Positions 8,147 to 17,365 of a stretch of DNA of 64,000 nucleotides are shown here, piece after piece (the first letter of the stretch is position 1; each line of letters starts with the position of its first letter). Source of the DNA: Polycyclovorans sp002706265. GTDB lineage: Bacteria; Pseudomonadota; Gammaproteobacteria; Nevskiales; Nevskiaceae. A program made the position numbers and the translations under genes. The stretch spans positions 281,689 through 345,688 of the forward strand of contig CAXBBM010000001.1 in the NCBI GenBank assembly GCA_963973915.1, in the 5' to 3' direction. Below the pieces are notes generated by a model. It saw nothing but the letters and a program-made list of their open reading frames with translations. It ran no database searches and was not told the DNA's origin.

Positions 8147-9916
8147 TCACGGTGCCGCCTCGACGATGGCGGCCGGCAGCACGAAATTGGCAACGAAGGC
8201 CGAGAGCGCCGCCCCTTCGCTGCACGCCGACTCCGGCAGATCGACCCGCAGCGTCAGCGTCACGTTCACGGGCGACTCCGGCGCCTCCTCAGGGGCCTGG
8301 AAGCGGAAGCCGATGCGCTGCGGGCCGTTGGCATTGCTGTTGAAGGGGCCCACCGTGGCCGGCTCGAGAATGTTGCCCGCACTGGCTTCCAGGGTGTAGG
8401 TCGTGCCGGTTGGCGGCACCTGCCCGTTCACGTCCGAGACATCGAAGACCAGATCAAGAGCCTGACCCGGCCCCACCTCGCCCGGCGTGAAGGGGCACTG
8501 GCCACCGGCCGCGCCCACGCAGCCGATGACCACACCGGCCCGGGCCATCGAGAACACCACCTCGCCCGAATCACGCACGTGGAACAAGCGTGTTGAGCAG
8601 CCGATGCCCGGGCTTTGGCAGACAAAGCCGTCGAACGCGTTATTGGCCAGTGAATACTGCTGGTCGCTGTTGGTGTCGACGAAGGGCTCGTCGGGGTCGC
8701 GCAGGCCGTTCTCGTTTTCGTCAAGAAAGGCTTCCGGAAGGTCGTTGACCGCACCGTCGCCGCTGTCGAAGTAGCCGTTGCCGTTGCGGTCGATGAAGGT
8801 TTCTTCTCCCAGCGCAGTGGCCAGCACGGTGGCGCGGCCATTCGCCGGGCGCGGATTGCGCACATTCATGGCGACGGTGCAGGCGCCGGCCTCCTCGGCA
8901 GGATCGAGCAGCGGATTGCCCGTGAAGCACTGCGCCTGAATCGCCCCGCCCTCGGTACGGAAATTGGCGGCCGTGCCTTCCGGTACCGGATTGTTGAACC
9001 GGTCGGCCATCCGCAGCGTGACGTTGATGCGCTCGCCGTCGCAGGTGCCGTCCACGGCCAGTCGGTCGAAGGCCAGCGACATGCTGTTCTGGTCGGGGAT
9101 GCCGGTCGAGATGGCCAGCTGCTCCGACTGCGTGGCGATCTGGGTGGCGGACAAGGTGGCCGTCACCCGGGCAGCGGTCGGCACCGTGCCGCCACGCACC
9201 ACGGTACGCACCACGCCCCCGGCATCGCTCACGGCCGATGCCGGCGTCACGCCGATGCCGCCGGTACTGACGTCGAGCGTGAAATTGACGTGCTGATTGG
9301 GCACCGGGCTCCCGGTGGTGTCCCGCACCCGAAAGCGCAACTCCGCCTGATTGGGAATGGGGCTGCCGGTCAGCCCGATGACGGTGGATTCGGCGAACAC
9401 GAACTCGATGCTGCCGAGTTCTGCGGCGGCCACATCCACCACGCCGCTGGCCGTGGCGATCACACCGCCAAGCTGCACGACGGCGGTGATCTCGTCGGCG
9501 CCGTTGCAGCCCTGGGCCACGTAGGTCACGTCAAATCGCCCGGAGTCAGACGCCAGCGTGGCGGGCTCGAAACGGCTCAGCCCCGCGTTCGCGCATTCCG
9601 AGCGAAAGCTCGCGGTGAGGGGCACATTCGACAACCGCAGGCCCTGAGCGTCGACCACATCGAGTCGCACGGCGGTCTGGCCGCCCGCCGACAGGGAGGG
9701 CGTGCCGATGGCGAGCGCGCCTTCGGTGAAATTGCCCCCGGTGAGCACCCCGATGCGGGCCTCCAGAAGCGGCCCGGCACCGTCATCAGGGATGACAGCG
9801 CCGCCATCGGGATTGCCACCACCGTCGCCACCGCCGCCGAACGTGGCATCGCCACCGCAGGCCGACAGCACCAGTGCCATCCACGCCAATCCAACGACTG
9901 CCGGAACTCTGTGCAC
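8147..9916 (-). CDS. Large Ig-like repeat lipoprotein with calcium-loop motifs
   Basis: About 589 residues. I take the GTG at 9916 as start because AGGGAG lies 6 bases upstream and because it gives a clean lipoprotein signal: a hydrophobic stretch ending LVLSAC, then a Gly/Asp-rich linker. The body contains repeated beta-sandwich-like segments of the bacterial Ig (Big-1/invasin) style, for example residues around LRLSNVPLTASF and SPVPNQHVNFTLD. Near the middle are acidic loops in series (FIDRNGNGYFDSGD, LDENENGLRDPDE, VDTNSDQQYS) that resemble EF-hand or dockerin calcium loops. It is probably anchored in the outer membrane; function unknown. Confidence 0.75.
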   Translation of the reverse strand: MHRVPAVVGLAWMALVLSACGGDATFGGGGDGGGNPDGGAVIPDDGAGPLLEARIGVLTGGNFTEGALAIGTPSLSAGGQTAVRLDVVDAQGLRLSNVPLTASFRSECANAGLSRFEPATLASDSGRFDVTYVAQGCNGADEITAVVQLGGVIATASGVVDVAAAELGSIEFVFAESTVIGLTGSPIPNQAELRFRVRDTTGSPVPNQHVNFTLDVSTGGIGVTPASAVSDAGGVVRTVVRGGTVPTAARVTATLSATQIATQSEQLAISTGIPDQNSMSLAFDRLAVDGTCDGERINVTLRMADRFNNPVPEGTAANFRTEGGAIQAQCFTGNPLLDPAEEAGACTVAMNVRNPRPANGRATVLATALGEETFIDRNGNGYFDSGDGAVNDLPEAFLDENENGLRDPDEPFVDTNSDQQYSLANNAFDGFVCQSPGIGCSTRLFHVRDSGEVVFSMARAGVVIGCVGAAGGQCPFTPGEVGPGQALDLVFDVSDVNGQVPPTGTTYTLEASAGNILEPATVGPFNSNANGPQRIGFRFQAPEEAPESPVNVTLTLRVDLPESACSEGAALSAFVANFVLPAAIVEAAP

Positions 9917-10104
9917 GTGCAACTCCCTGATGAGGCGCCCGTGCGCCAAAGACTGACCGATGTTAAGTGCAAAGCCCTGCCCCAACAACCAATTCCATCG
10001 CCTCATGCGAGCCGTTCGGCTGGGGTGCCTTGACGCCGGTCATCGGCACAAAAGCGACATCCGGTGCCGATTCAGGTCGTCGTGGTAGAAAGGCCCGGAT
10101 TTTT

Positions 10105-11586
10105 ATGACGGGGCACTCCATGAATGGTGTAGGTCGGGTGGCACGCGGCACGGCAGGCAAGACGGCGGCCAGCGCTCGCCGCACGCCGTGGGTCGGTGCA
10201 GTGACCTTGAGCCTGCTGGCGATGCTCGCCAGTGGAACGGCGATGGCCTCCGAGATCGAACCCGATCCGCCCTCCACGGCGGTGCGTCCCATTGATCCAC
10301 CGCCGCCCCAATCGGTCGCACCCGAGCAGGCCCCCAAGGCCGAAGCCGAAAACGCGCCGGCCGGTCCTGCGGCGCCCGCAGGCACTGAGGCCCCGGGCAA
10401 GGTCCAGGCGCCGACACCGGAGCCCGAGCCGGTCGCCGAGGTCCCGCCGCCGGCGCAAGGTGAGCCGGCCGTGGCGCCGGCGCCTGCAGCGGCGCCGCCC
10501 GTCGCGGAGGCGCCCGCTCCGGCACCGGTCCTGACCGCCGCGGCGGTCGAGCATCAGGCGCTGGAATTGCTGGGCGCGACCATTCCGCCCGGCACGGTTC
10601 AGCGCGTCTCGTGGTACCCGCCCGACTCCTTCGGCGGGCTCTCGGAACCGACGCCGGTGCTGGTGGCGCACGGCAGCAAACCCGGCCCCACCCTGTGCCT
10701 GACCGCCGCCATCCACGGCGATGAGCTCAACGGCATCGAGATGGTTCGGCGCATCATTTTCGACCTTGATGCGGGTCAACTCACCGGCACGGTGATTGGC
10801 ATTCCCATTGTCAGCCTGCAGGGTTTTCGGCAGGGCTCGCGCTACCTGGCAGACCGTCGCGACTTGAACCGCTACTTTCCCGGCGATGTGCGGGGCAGCG
10901 CCGCCGGGCGCATCGCCCACTCGCTGTTCACCGGCATCATCGTCAACTGCGATGCACTGATCGACCTGCACACCGGCTCGTTTCACCGCACCAACCTGCC
11001 GCAGGTGCGGGGCGACCTGTCCATCGAGGCGGTCGCGCACCTGACGCGGGGCTTTGGCGCCACGTCGGTGCTCAACAGCGCCGGGCCGGTGGGGTCACTG
11101 CGCCGCGCCGCCACCGACATTGGAATTCCCGCCCTCACCCTGGAGGCGGGCGAGCCCCATCGCTTCCAGCCCGAAGAGGTTGACCACGGCGTGCGCGCGT
11201 TGCGCAGTCTGTTGAATCACCTGGAAATGGTGCCGCGATTCCGGCGCTGGCGCGAGCCGCAGCCGGTGTACTACGAATCGGTGTGGGTGCGCACCAACGA
11301 GGGCGGCATTCTGGTGAGCGTGGTCCCGCTGGGCGCGCAGGTGACCAAGGATCAGTTGCTGGGCACGGTCACCGACCCGATCAACAATCGCCGCTTCGAG
11401 ATTCGTGCGCCGCACAAGGGGCGGCTCATCGGCATGGCGCTGAATCAGTCGGTGATTCCCGGCTTTGCCGCCTATCACTTGGGCATTGCGAGGGAGGAAG
11501 CGGAACTTGCCGCCACGCCGCCCGGCGAAGACCCCGGCGCCGACGACGCACCGCCCGAAGAAGCCTCAGGGCCACCGGGGGGCTGA
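10105..11586 (+). CDS. Exported succinylglutamate desuccinylase/aspartoacylase-type zinc hydrolase
   Basis: About 493 residues from ATG 10105 (ATG 10120 is an equally plausible start). A positively charged start and hydrophobic stretch ending TAMASEI form a Sec signal. A long Pro/Ala-rich linker (about residues 40-140) precedes the catalytic domain of the AstE/AspA branch of M14 metallopeptidases: AAIHGDELNGIE supplies the first zinc ligands, LADRRDLNRYFPG binds substrate carboxylate, and LIDLHTG carries the third ligand His. Such enzymes release acyl or peptide groups from amino acids; the periplasmic substrate here is unknown. thrS starts 54 bp downstream on the same strand. Confidence 0.8.
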   Translation: MTGHSMNGVGRVARGTAGKTAASARRTPWVGAVTLSLLAMLASGTAMASEIEPDPPSTAVRPIDPPPPQSVAPEQAPKAEAENAPAGPAAPAGTEAPGKVQAPTPEPEPVAEVPPPAQGEPAVAPAPAAAPPVAEAPAPAPVLTAAAVEHQALELLGATIPPGTVQRVSWYPPDSFGGLSEPTPVLVAHGSKPGPTLCLTAAIHGDELNGIEMVRRIIFDLDAGQLTGTVIGIPIVSLQGFRQGSRYLADRRDLNRYFPGDVRGSAAGRIAHSLFTGIIVNCDALIDLHTGSFHRTNLPQVRGDLSIEAVAHLTRGFGATSVLNSAGPVGSLRRAATDIGIPALTLEAGEPHRFQPEEVDHGVRALRSLLNHLEMVPRFRRWREPQPVYYESVWVRTNEGGILVSVVPLGAQVTKDQLLGTVTDPINNRRFEIRAPHKGRLIGMALNQSVIPGFAAYHLGIAREEAELAATPPGEDPGADDAPPEEASGPPGG

Positions 11587-11640
11587 AGGCCGGGGCACGT
11601 ATAATTCGCGGTTACGCCCTAATTCAACGTACTGCCGCAC

Positions 11641-13554
11641 ATGAGCCTCCAGATCACCTTTCCCGACGGCAACGTCAAATCCTTTGACGCGCCAGTGACG
11701 GGCCTGGAGATTGCCCAGGGCATCTCCCCCGGACTGGCCAAGAAGGCGGTGGTGGTCCGCGTGGACGGCGAACTCTGGGACCTGACCCGGCCGATCACCC
11801 GCGATGCGCAGATCAGCATCGTCACCCGCAACCAGCCGGAAGCCGCCGAGGTGATCCGTCACGACGCCGCGCATGTCATGGCCCAAGCGGTGCAGGAACT
11901 GTTCCCCGGCACGCAGATCACCTTTGGTCCGTCGACCGAGTACGGCTTTTATTACGACTTTGCGCGCAGCGAGCCGTTTACCGAGACCGACCTCGCGACC
12001 ATCGAAAAAAAGATGCGTGAGATCGTCAAGCGCGACCTGCCCATCACCCGCGAGGTTTGGCCGCACGATCAGGCCGTCCAGCATTTCGAGGCCAGCGGCG
12101 AGCGCTTCAAGGCTGAATGGATTCGCGACGGCATCGCCGCCGACGAAGAACTCACGATCTACCGGCAGGGCGACGGCTGGCTGGACATGTGCCTGGGGCC
12201 GCACCTGCCGTCCACCGGCCGGCTGGGCACCGCCTTCAAGCTCACCAAGGTGTCGGGCGCCTACTGGCGGGGCGACAAGAACAACGCCCAGTTGCAGCGC
12301 ATTTACGGGCTCGCCTTCGCCAGTGATGACGAACTCAAAGCCCATCTGCACATGCTGGAAGAAGCCGAAAAACGCGATCACCGTCGCCTCGGCAAACAGC
12401 TCGACCTGTTTCATCTGCAGGAGCAAGCGCCCGGCTCGGTGTTCTGGCATCCCAAGGGCTGGACGCTGTTCCAGACGTTGATCGGCTTCATGCGCAAGAA
12501 GCAGTTCGAGGCGGGATACCAGGAAATCAACACGCCCGACATGATGGACAAGGCGTTCTGGGAAACCTCGGGTCACTGGCAGAACTACGGCGAAAACATG
12601 TTCGCCACCGAGCGCGACGAAGACCGCACCCTGTGCCTCAAGCCGATGAATTGCCCGGGCCACGTGCAGGTGTTCAATCAGGGCACCCGCTCCTATCGCG
12701 AGCTGCCGCTGCGCTTCGCCGAGTTCGGCAAGGTGCATCGCTTCGAGCCCTCCGGCGCCCTGCACGGTCTGTTGCGGGTGCGCAGCTTCACCCAGGACGA
12801 CGGCCATATTTTTTGTGCGCCCGAGCAACTGCAAGCCGAGTGCGTGGCCTTCACCCGCCTCACCCTCGACCAGTACCGGGTGTTCGGCTTCGACAACGTC
12901 CGCATCAAGCTGTCAACCCGGCCGGAAAAGCGCATCGGGGCCGATCACCTGTGGGACCAGTCCGAAGCGGCACTGGCCGACGCGCTCGACTCCATGGGCA
13001 TCGAGTACACCCTGTTCCCCGGCGAAGGCGCGTTCTACGGCCCCAAACTTGAGTTCGTGCTGCGCGACGCCATCGGCCGCGACTGGCAATGCGGGACGAT
13101 TCAGGTCGACCTCAATCTGCCGAGCCGCCTCGACGCCGAATACATCGGCGAGGACGGCAACCGCCACACGCCGATCATGCTGCACCGCGCCATCTTCGGC
13201 TCGCTGGAACGCTTCACCGGCATTCTGATCGAGCATCACGCCGGCAGCCTGCCCTTCTGGCTGGCGCCGATACAGGCGGTGGTGGCGCCCATCGTCTCGG
13301 ACGCAGACGATTACGCCCGCGAAGCCTGCACGGCCCTCAAGGCCGCCGGGGTGCGTGCAGACACCGATCTGTCCAACGAAAAGATCAACAAGAAGATTCG
13401 CGAGCTTTCGATGCAGAAGATTCCGGTGATCGTCGTGGTCGGGCGCAAGGAAGCCGAAGAGCAGACCGTCACCCTGCGGCGGCTCGGCGAGGAGCGGCAG
13501 GAGACACTGCCGCTTGCCGAGGCGGTGGCGATGCTGGCGTCGCTGAACCCATGA
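11641..13554 (+). CDS. thrS: Threonyl-tRNA synthetase
   Basis: 637-residue class II aminoacyl-tRNA synthetase with the full domain order: TGS-like N-terminus (MSLQITFPDGNVKSF), editing domain with HDAAHVMAQAVQ and the metal-binding DMCLGPHLP, catalytic core with CLKPMNCPGH and RFAEFGKVHRFEPSGALHGL, and a C-terminal anticodon-binding domain. It joins Thr to its tRNA. Its stop overlaps the next gene's start as ATGA. In most proteobacteria infC-rpmI-rplT follow thrS; here they do not. Confidence 0.98.
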   Translation: MSLQITFPDGNVKSFDAPVTGLEIAQGISPGLAKKAVVVRVDGELWDLTRPITRDAQISIVTRNQPEAAEVIRHDAAHVMAQAVQELFPGTQITFGPSTEYGFYYDFARSEPFTETDLATIEKKMREIVKRDLPITREVWPHDQAVQHFEASGERFKAEWIRDGIAADEELTIYRQGDGWLDMCLGPHLPSTGRLGTAFKLTKVSGAYWRGDKNNAQLQRIYGLAFASDDELKAHLHMLEEAEKRDHRRLGKQLDLFHLQEQAPGSVFWHPKGWTLFQTLIGFMRKKQFEAGYQEINTPDMMDKAFWETSGHWQNYGENMFATERDEDRTLCLKPMNCPGHVQVFNQGTRSYRELPLRFAEFGKVHRFEPSGALHGLLRVRSFTQDDGHIFCAPEQLQAECVAFTRLTLDQYRVFGFDNVRIKLSTRPEKRIGADHLWDQSEAALADALDSMGIEYTLFPGEGAFYGPKLEFVLRDAIGRDWQCGTIQVDLNLPSRLDAEYIGEDGNRHTPIMLHRAIFGSLERFTGILIEHHAGSLPFWLAPIQAVVAPIVSDADDYAREACTALKAAGVRADTDLSNEKINKKIRELSMQKIPVIVVVGRKEAEEQTVTLRRLGEERQETLPLAEAVAMLASLNP

Positions 13555-14375
13555 ACCGCCTCATCCCGCTGCTGGTGCTGGCGGCCATCACGACCTCGGC
13601 CAGCGCGCTGGAAGTGACGGGGCGCTGGATCCAGGGCGGGTTCATCAGCGGCACCGTGGCCCCGGGCAGCACGGTGAGGCTGGGCAAAGCCCCCGTGCTG
13701 GTCGCGCCGGACGGCCGCTTCGCCTTTGGCCTCGCCTTCGACGCCGCGCTGGCGACCGAGTTGACGGTGGTGGGCCCAGACGGCCAACAACAGCGTCACG
13801 AGTATTCAATCGAGCAGCGGCACTACCCCGAAAGCCGGATCAACGGCTTGCCGCAGGCCATGGTCAGCCCGCCCAAGGCGGTGCTCGACCGCATCGCCGC
13901 AGACGGTCAGGCGGTTCAGGCCGCGCGGGCCAAGGCGCGCACCCAGGCCGATTTCAAAGACTTCATCTGGCCGATCAAGGGCACGCGCATTTCGGGGGAA
14001 TTCGGCTCCAAGCGGGTTTTGAACGGCGTCCCCCGGCAGCCGCATTTCGGCGTCGACATCGCCGCGCCGCAAGGCACCCCGATCCAGGCGCCGGCCGCCG
14101 GCCTGGTCACCCTGGCCGCGCCGGACCTCTACTACACGGGACAAACGGTGATCATCGATCACGGCCTCGGCATCACCACCACCTACCTGCACCTGTCCAA
14201 AACCCAGGTCAAGGTCGGTGCGCGCGTGGGCCAGGGCCAGATCATTGGCGAGGTGGGCATGACCGGGCGCGCCACCGGCCCGCATCTGTGCTGGCGGGCC
14301 AACTGGCATGAGGTTCGCTTCGACCCTTCGCTGCTGGTCGATGCCGAACCGGCGGTCACCCAGCCCCGGCGCTGA
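13551..14375 (+). CDS. M23 (LytM-type) metallopeptidase
   Basis: 274 residues with an N-terminal signal peptide (MNRLIPLLVLAAITTSASA), a beta-rich domain of about 100 residues, and a C-terminal peptidase M23 domain. Zinc-binding and catalytic motifs are HFGVDIAAPQGTPI, TTYLHLS and GPHLCW. Enzymes of this type cut peptidoglycan cross-bridges or, when degenerate, activate amidases; here all zinc ligands appear present. It overlaps thrS by 4 bp, so it probably depends on the thrS promoter. Confidence 0.9.
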   Translation: MNRLIPLLVLAAITTSASALEVTGRWIQGGFISGTVAPGSTVRLGKAPVLVAPDGRFAFGLAFDAALATELTVVGPDGQQQRHEYSIEQRHYPESRINGLPQAMVSPPKAVLDRIAADGQAVQAARAKARTQADFKDFIWPIKGTRISGEFGSKRVLNGVPRQPHFGVDIAAPQGTPIQAPAAGLVTLAAPDLYYTGQTVIIDHGLGITTTYLHLSKTQVKVGARVGQGQIIGEVGMTGRATGPHLCWRANWHEVRFDPSLLVDAEPAVTQPRR

Positions 14376-14413
14376 GGCGGCCCAGCCCGTCGGACCCACC
14401 GCCTGTTGCTCTG

Positions 14414-14436
14414 CCCGCTGAGCCGCGCTCGGCGGG
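14414..14436. terminator. Hairpin between convergent genes, possible terminator
   Basis: Ten-base-pair GC-rich stem (CCCGCTGAGC with GCTCGGCGGG, one G-T pair) and a three-base loop, placed between convergent stops at 14375 and 14465. No T tract follows on either strand, so it is at best a weak or factor-assisted terminator. Confidence 0.35.
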
Positions 14437-14464
14437 TTCGGTCCCGTCGCCGATCAACCGCCGA

Positions 14465-15925
14465 TCAGCCCTCGTCGTCCAATCGCGCGCGACATGCTTC
14501 ACTCAGGGTGCGGCCGGCAATCTGCAGCGAACGGCAGGCCGAGAGCTCACGTTCCCGCGCCGCTTCGGCCAGCATGGCGGCCTGCTCCCGCTCCAGACGC
14601 GCCTGACGATCTTCGGTGTCGTTGATCGCCTTGATGTAGTCCCGCCAGCCGTTGGCCTGTTTGCGCGTGGCGGCGAACTCGGCCGCGGAGGCGAAGGCCT
14701 TGTCGGCCAGCGCACGCTGTTCACGCTCGCCGGGGCCGGCTTCGTTGAAGCGCGCCGTGCCCAGCAACATCCAGGCGTTGGCGCGTTGTTTTTCGTCCAG
14801 CCCCCCTTTTTGCAGGGCGTTCGTCAGCGCCTTTTCGGCCGCTTCATTCTGCTCATCGGCCAGCAGCACCTGCCCAAGCCGGTAGGCCAGCACGCCGGTG
14901 TCCGACAGGGCGGCGGCTTCCTGCAGAACCGGAATCGCGGCGCGATGCTCCCGCGCCTGGCTCAGTAGCTGCGACAGCAGTTCAAGGTTGTTCACGTTGC
15001 GCGCGACCCGGCCGTTCTTCATTTCCTTGGCCAGCAGGTTCGCGCCACGGTGCGGGTTGTTGTGCACTGAATAAAGCTGCGCCAATGAAAGGATGTCGGA
15101 CGGCTCCTTGATCAGGCCGCTGTTGTAGGCCAACTCCAGGGTCGACAGCGCGTCTTTGCTGCGTTCCTCCTGCATGTAGAGCGCGGCGAGCTGCTTCCAG
15201 TAGGACAGTTCATCGGGCCACAGCGACACCATGATGCTGAGCAGCCGCGTGCGCTTGTCGGCCAGCCCCAGCTCTGAATAGATCATGTTGGCAAGGTCGA
15301 ACTGCCGGCGCTCCCGCGATTCGGAAAGCTGCAATGCGCGCTCGGCCGGCACCCGGGCGTTCTTGAAGTCATTCTCGTAGTAGTACGCGGCCGCCAGCAG
15401 AAACCAGGCATTGGCGCCGGGATTGTCGGTGGCGCGCATCCACTCGGTGAGGCCGCGAATCGCTTCCCTGTAGTTTTCCTGCTGGAACTGCAACTGCGCG
15501 ACGTTGTAACGCAGCTGCAGGCTGGCCTCTGCCGGCAGGGCGTTCTCGGCCAGCGCCGCCTTGAAGTCGTTCAGCGCCAGATCGACACGATCGACATTGA
15601 CGTGGGCCTGCCCGCGAATCTGGTACACCGATGCGCGGTCGAAAGGCTTCATCTCGCCGGCCTGCTGCACCAGCCGGTTCAGGTCGGCCAGCGCGCCCTT
15701 GAAGTTCTCGGCTTCGAGCTTTTCGTAGGCCGCCAGCAACTGCTTGGCGACCCTCGGGTCCAGCGACTGCACCGTTTCGCCGCGCGCTTGCGGGCTTTCG
15801 TCCTGGGCGTGGGCCACCGACGACAGCGCCCCTGCGCCACAGAGCACCGCCACCGCAAGGGCGGCGCCGCAGGCACCGGCACGCCATGACCCCATTGTGT
15901 TCATCACCATCATGGCGCCTCTCAT
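14465..15925 (-). CDS. TonB-operon TPR protein
   Basis: 486 residues with a Sec signal ending VAHAQDE. The mature protein is a series of helical tetratricopeptide repeats (for example around EAENFKGALADLNRLV, RGQAHVNVDRVDLALNDFKAAL and ANAWFLLAAAYYYEND) and a charged C-terminus. It is the last gene of the DUF3450-exbB-exbB-exbD-exbD-tonB operon and overlaps tonB by 4 bp. Periplasmic TPR proteins in this position are common in gammaproteobacteria and have been linked to TonB-dependent uptake; the exact role is not clear. Confidence 0.85.
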   Translation of the reverse strand: MRGAMMVMNTMGSWRAGACGAALAVAVLCGAGALSSVAHAQDESPQARGETVQSLDPRVAKQLLAAYEKLEAENFKGALADLNRLVQQAGEMKPFDRASVYQIRGQAHVNVDRVDLALNDFKAALAENALPAEASLQLRYNVAQLQFQQENYREAIRGLTEWMRATDNPGANAWFLLAAAYYYENDFKNARVPAERALQLSESRERRQFDLANMIYSELGLADKRTRLLSIMVSLWPDELSYWKQLAALYMQEERSKDALSTLELAYNSGLIKEPSDILSLAQLYSVHNNPHRGANLLAKEMKNGRVARNVNNLELLSQLLSQAREHRAAIPVLQEAAALSDTGVLAYRLGQVLLADEQNEAAEKALTNALQKGGLDEKQRANAWMLLGTARFNEAGPGEREQRALADKAFASAAEFAATRKQANGWRDYIKAINDTEDRQARLEREQAAMLAEAARERELSACRSLQIAGRTLSEACRARLDDEG

Positions 15926-16524
15926 CCTTCGAGATTGAAGCTGACACGGGTACGCACACCCAGACGCGGGCGGGCCTGGCCGTCGCGAATGCTCGGGGCG
16001 TAGCGCCAGCGCTCCACCGAACGCATGGCCGCCCGGTCAAAGCAGCTGTTGGTGGAGGTGACCACCCGCGGATTGACCACGTTGCCTTCCGGGTTGACGT
16101 CGAATTCCAGCGTCACCGACTCCATGGGCTTGGCGCGGGTCTGACAGCGGTCCGGGTACTGCGGCGGAATGCGCACCAGCGGCTGGGCGTCGCGATCCGG
16201 GTTGAAGCCGGTGCCGATGTCGAGTTCCATCTTGGACATGTCGGGCAATGCCCCCACCGCGCCATCAATCGACGGTCGAAAGCTGGCGTCCCGCACCGAG
16301 GGCGGCGGTGGCGGCGGCTGATCCAGCACCGGCCGCTGCAGATCCGCCGTGCGGACCTCCTGCGTGTCTTCGAGCTGGCGGGTCACGTTGATTTCGACCG
16401 ACCGGTCTTCCGACAACTGAATTTCGCCCACCTGGCTGATCATTCCAGCAAGGATGAAGAACAGGGTGAAGGTGACGATGGCGGCGCCGGGCACGCCGAT
16501 CAGCAGACGAACTTTGTTGTTCAT
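15922..16524 (-). CDS. tonB: TonB-family energy transducer (TonB2 type)
   Basis: 200 residues: one N-terminal membrane helix (about 8-28), a short Pro-rich linker with PPPPPPS, and a TonB C-terminal domain (about 110-200) with LVRIPPQYPDRC and AMRSVERWRYAP. It couples the proton motive force, through ExbB/ExbD, to outer-membrane receptors. The short linker is typical of TonB2 systems that often work with extra TPR partners. It lies 4 bp after exbD. Confidence 0.93.
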   Translation of the reverse strand: MNNKVRLLIGVPGAAIVTFTLFFILAGMISQVGEIQLSEDRSVEINVTRQLEDTQEVRTADLQRPVLDQPPPPPPSVRDASFRPSIDGAVGALPDMSKMELDIGTGFNPDRDAQPLVRIPPQYPDRCQTRAKPMESVTLEFDVNPEGNVVNPRVVTSTNSCFDRAAMRSVERWRYAPSIRDGQARPRLGVRTRVSFNLEG

Positions 16525-16528
16525 CGGC

Positions 16529-16939
16529 CTAGCTCCGCTTCGCGGAAACGGCGACCACGTCGTTCACGCCCGCGTCGCGAATGCGTTGCAGCACCTCCAC
16601 CATGTAGCGGGTGTGTGCCGCGCCATCGACCTGCAGAACCGCGCTGCCTTTGGGATTTTCGCGACGCAGTCGTTCGATCGCGGCGCGCACGCCATCGATC
16701 TCGACCTCTTCGCGGTTGATCCAGATCTTGTTGTCGCTCGACACCGCCACCAAGATCGACACCAGCCGCTGGTCCTCGGCGGTTTCGGCCGTCGGGCGGT
16801 TCACGTCGATGCCCGGCTCCTTGATGAAGGTGGACGTGACGATGAAGAAGATCAACATGATGAACACGATGTCGAGCAACGGCGTGATGTCGATCGACGC
16901 CTCTTCGGCCGCGCGCTTGCCACCTGAACGTCTCAACAT
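16529..16939 (-). CDS. exbD: ExbD/TolR-family biopolymer transporter (second)
   Basis: 136 residues with one membrane helix immediately after ASIDITPLLDIVFIMLIFFIV; the Asp in DITPLLD is the conserved proton-pathway residue of ExbD/TolR. The periplasmic part ends in a typical small domain (VLQVDGAAHTRYMVEVLQ). It is one of two adjacent exbD paralogues, 6 bp apart, so the motor may contain an ExbD heterodimer. Confidence 0.93.
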   Translation of the reverse strand: MLRRSGGKRAAEEASIDITPLLDIVFIMLIFFIVTSTFIKEPGIDVNRPTAETAEDQRLVSILVAVSSDNKIWINREEVEIDGVRAAIERLRRENPKGSAVLQVDGAAHTRYMVEVLQRIRDAGVNDVVAVSAKRS

Positions 16940-16945
16940 GGGGCG

Positions 16946-17362
16946 TTACCTCGCGGAACTGCGTTGAATGGCGATGGCCGGATCGACCCCTGCCTGACGG
17001 GCCTGGTCAATCACCGTGACCGAGACCTCCGCCTTGGCATCGGGCGCGGCGCTGACCATGACCACGCCCCGGGGCTCGCGTGCCTTGAACTCTTCAATCA
17101 CCGGGGCGACCGAGCGCGGATCAATCAGGCGTCCGCCGTCAATTTCGACGAACCCGTCGGTGCGCACCGACAGAATCAGCGTCGGCGGCGGACGGGTTTC
17201 ATTTTCCTGGGCGTTGTCCTGCGGGACCACCAGCTCGATGCCGGTTTCCTGCAGAAACGTGGCCGTCACGATGAAGAAGATCAGCAGAATGAACACCACG
17301 TCCAACAGCGGCGTGATGTCGACCTCGGCTTCCTGGCTGGATGAGCGAATGAGTCTGCGCAT
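16946..17362 (-). CDS. exbD: ExbD/TolR-family biopolymer transporter (first)
   Basis: 138 residues, same design as its neighbour: cytoplasmic start, EVDITPLLDVVFILLIFFIV with the conserved Asp in the membrane, and a periplasmic domain. Compared with the second copy it has a longer acidic linker (QDNAQENETRPPP). It follows exbB by 3 bp within the TonB2 operon. Confidence 0.93.
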   Translation of the reverse strand: MRRLIRSSSQEAEVDITPLLDVVFILLIFFIVTATFLQETGIELVVPQDNAQENETRPPPTLILSVRTDGFVEIDGGRLIDPRSVAPVIEEFKAREPRGVVMVSAAPDAKAEVSVTVIDQARQAGVDPAIAIQRSSAR

Positions 17363-17365
17363 GGG

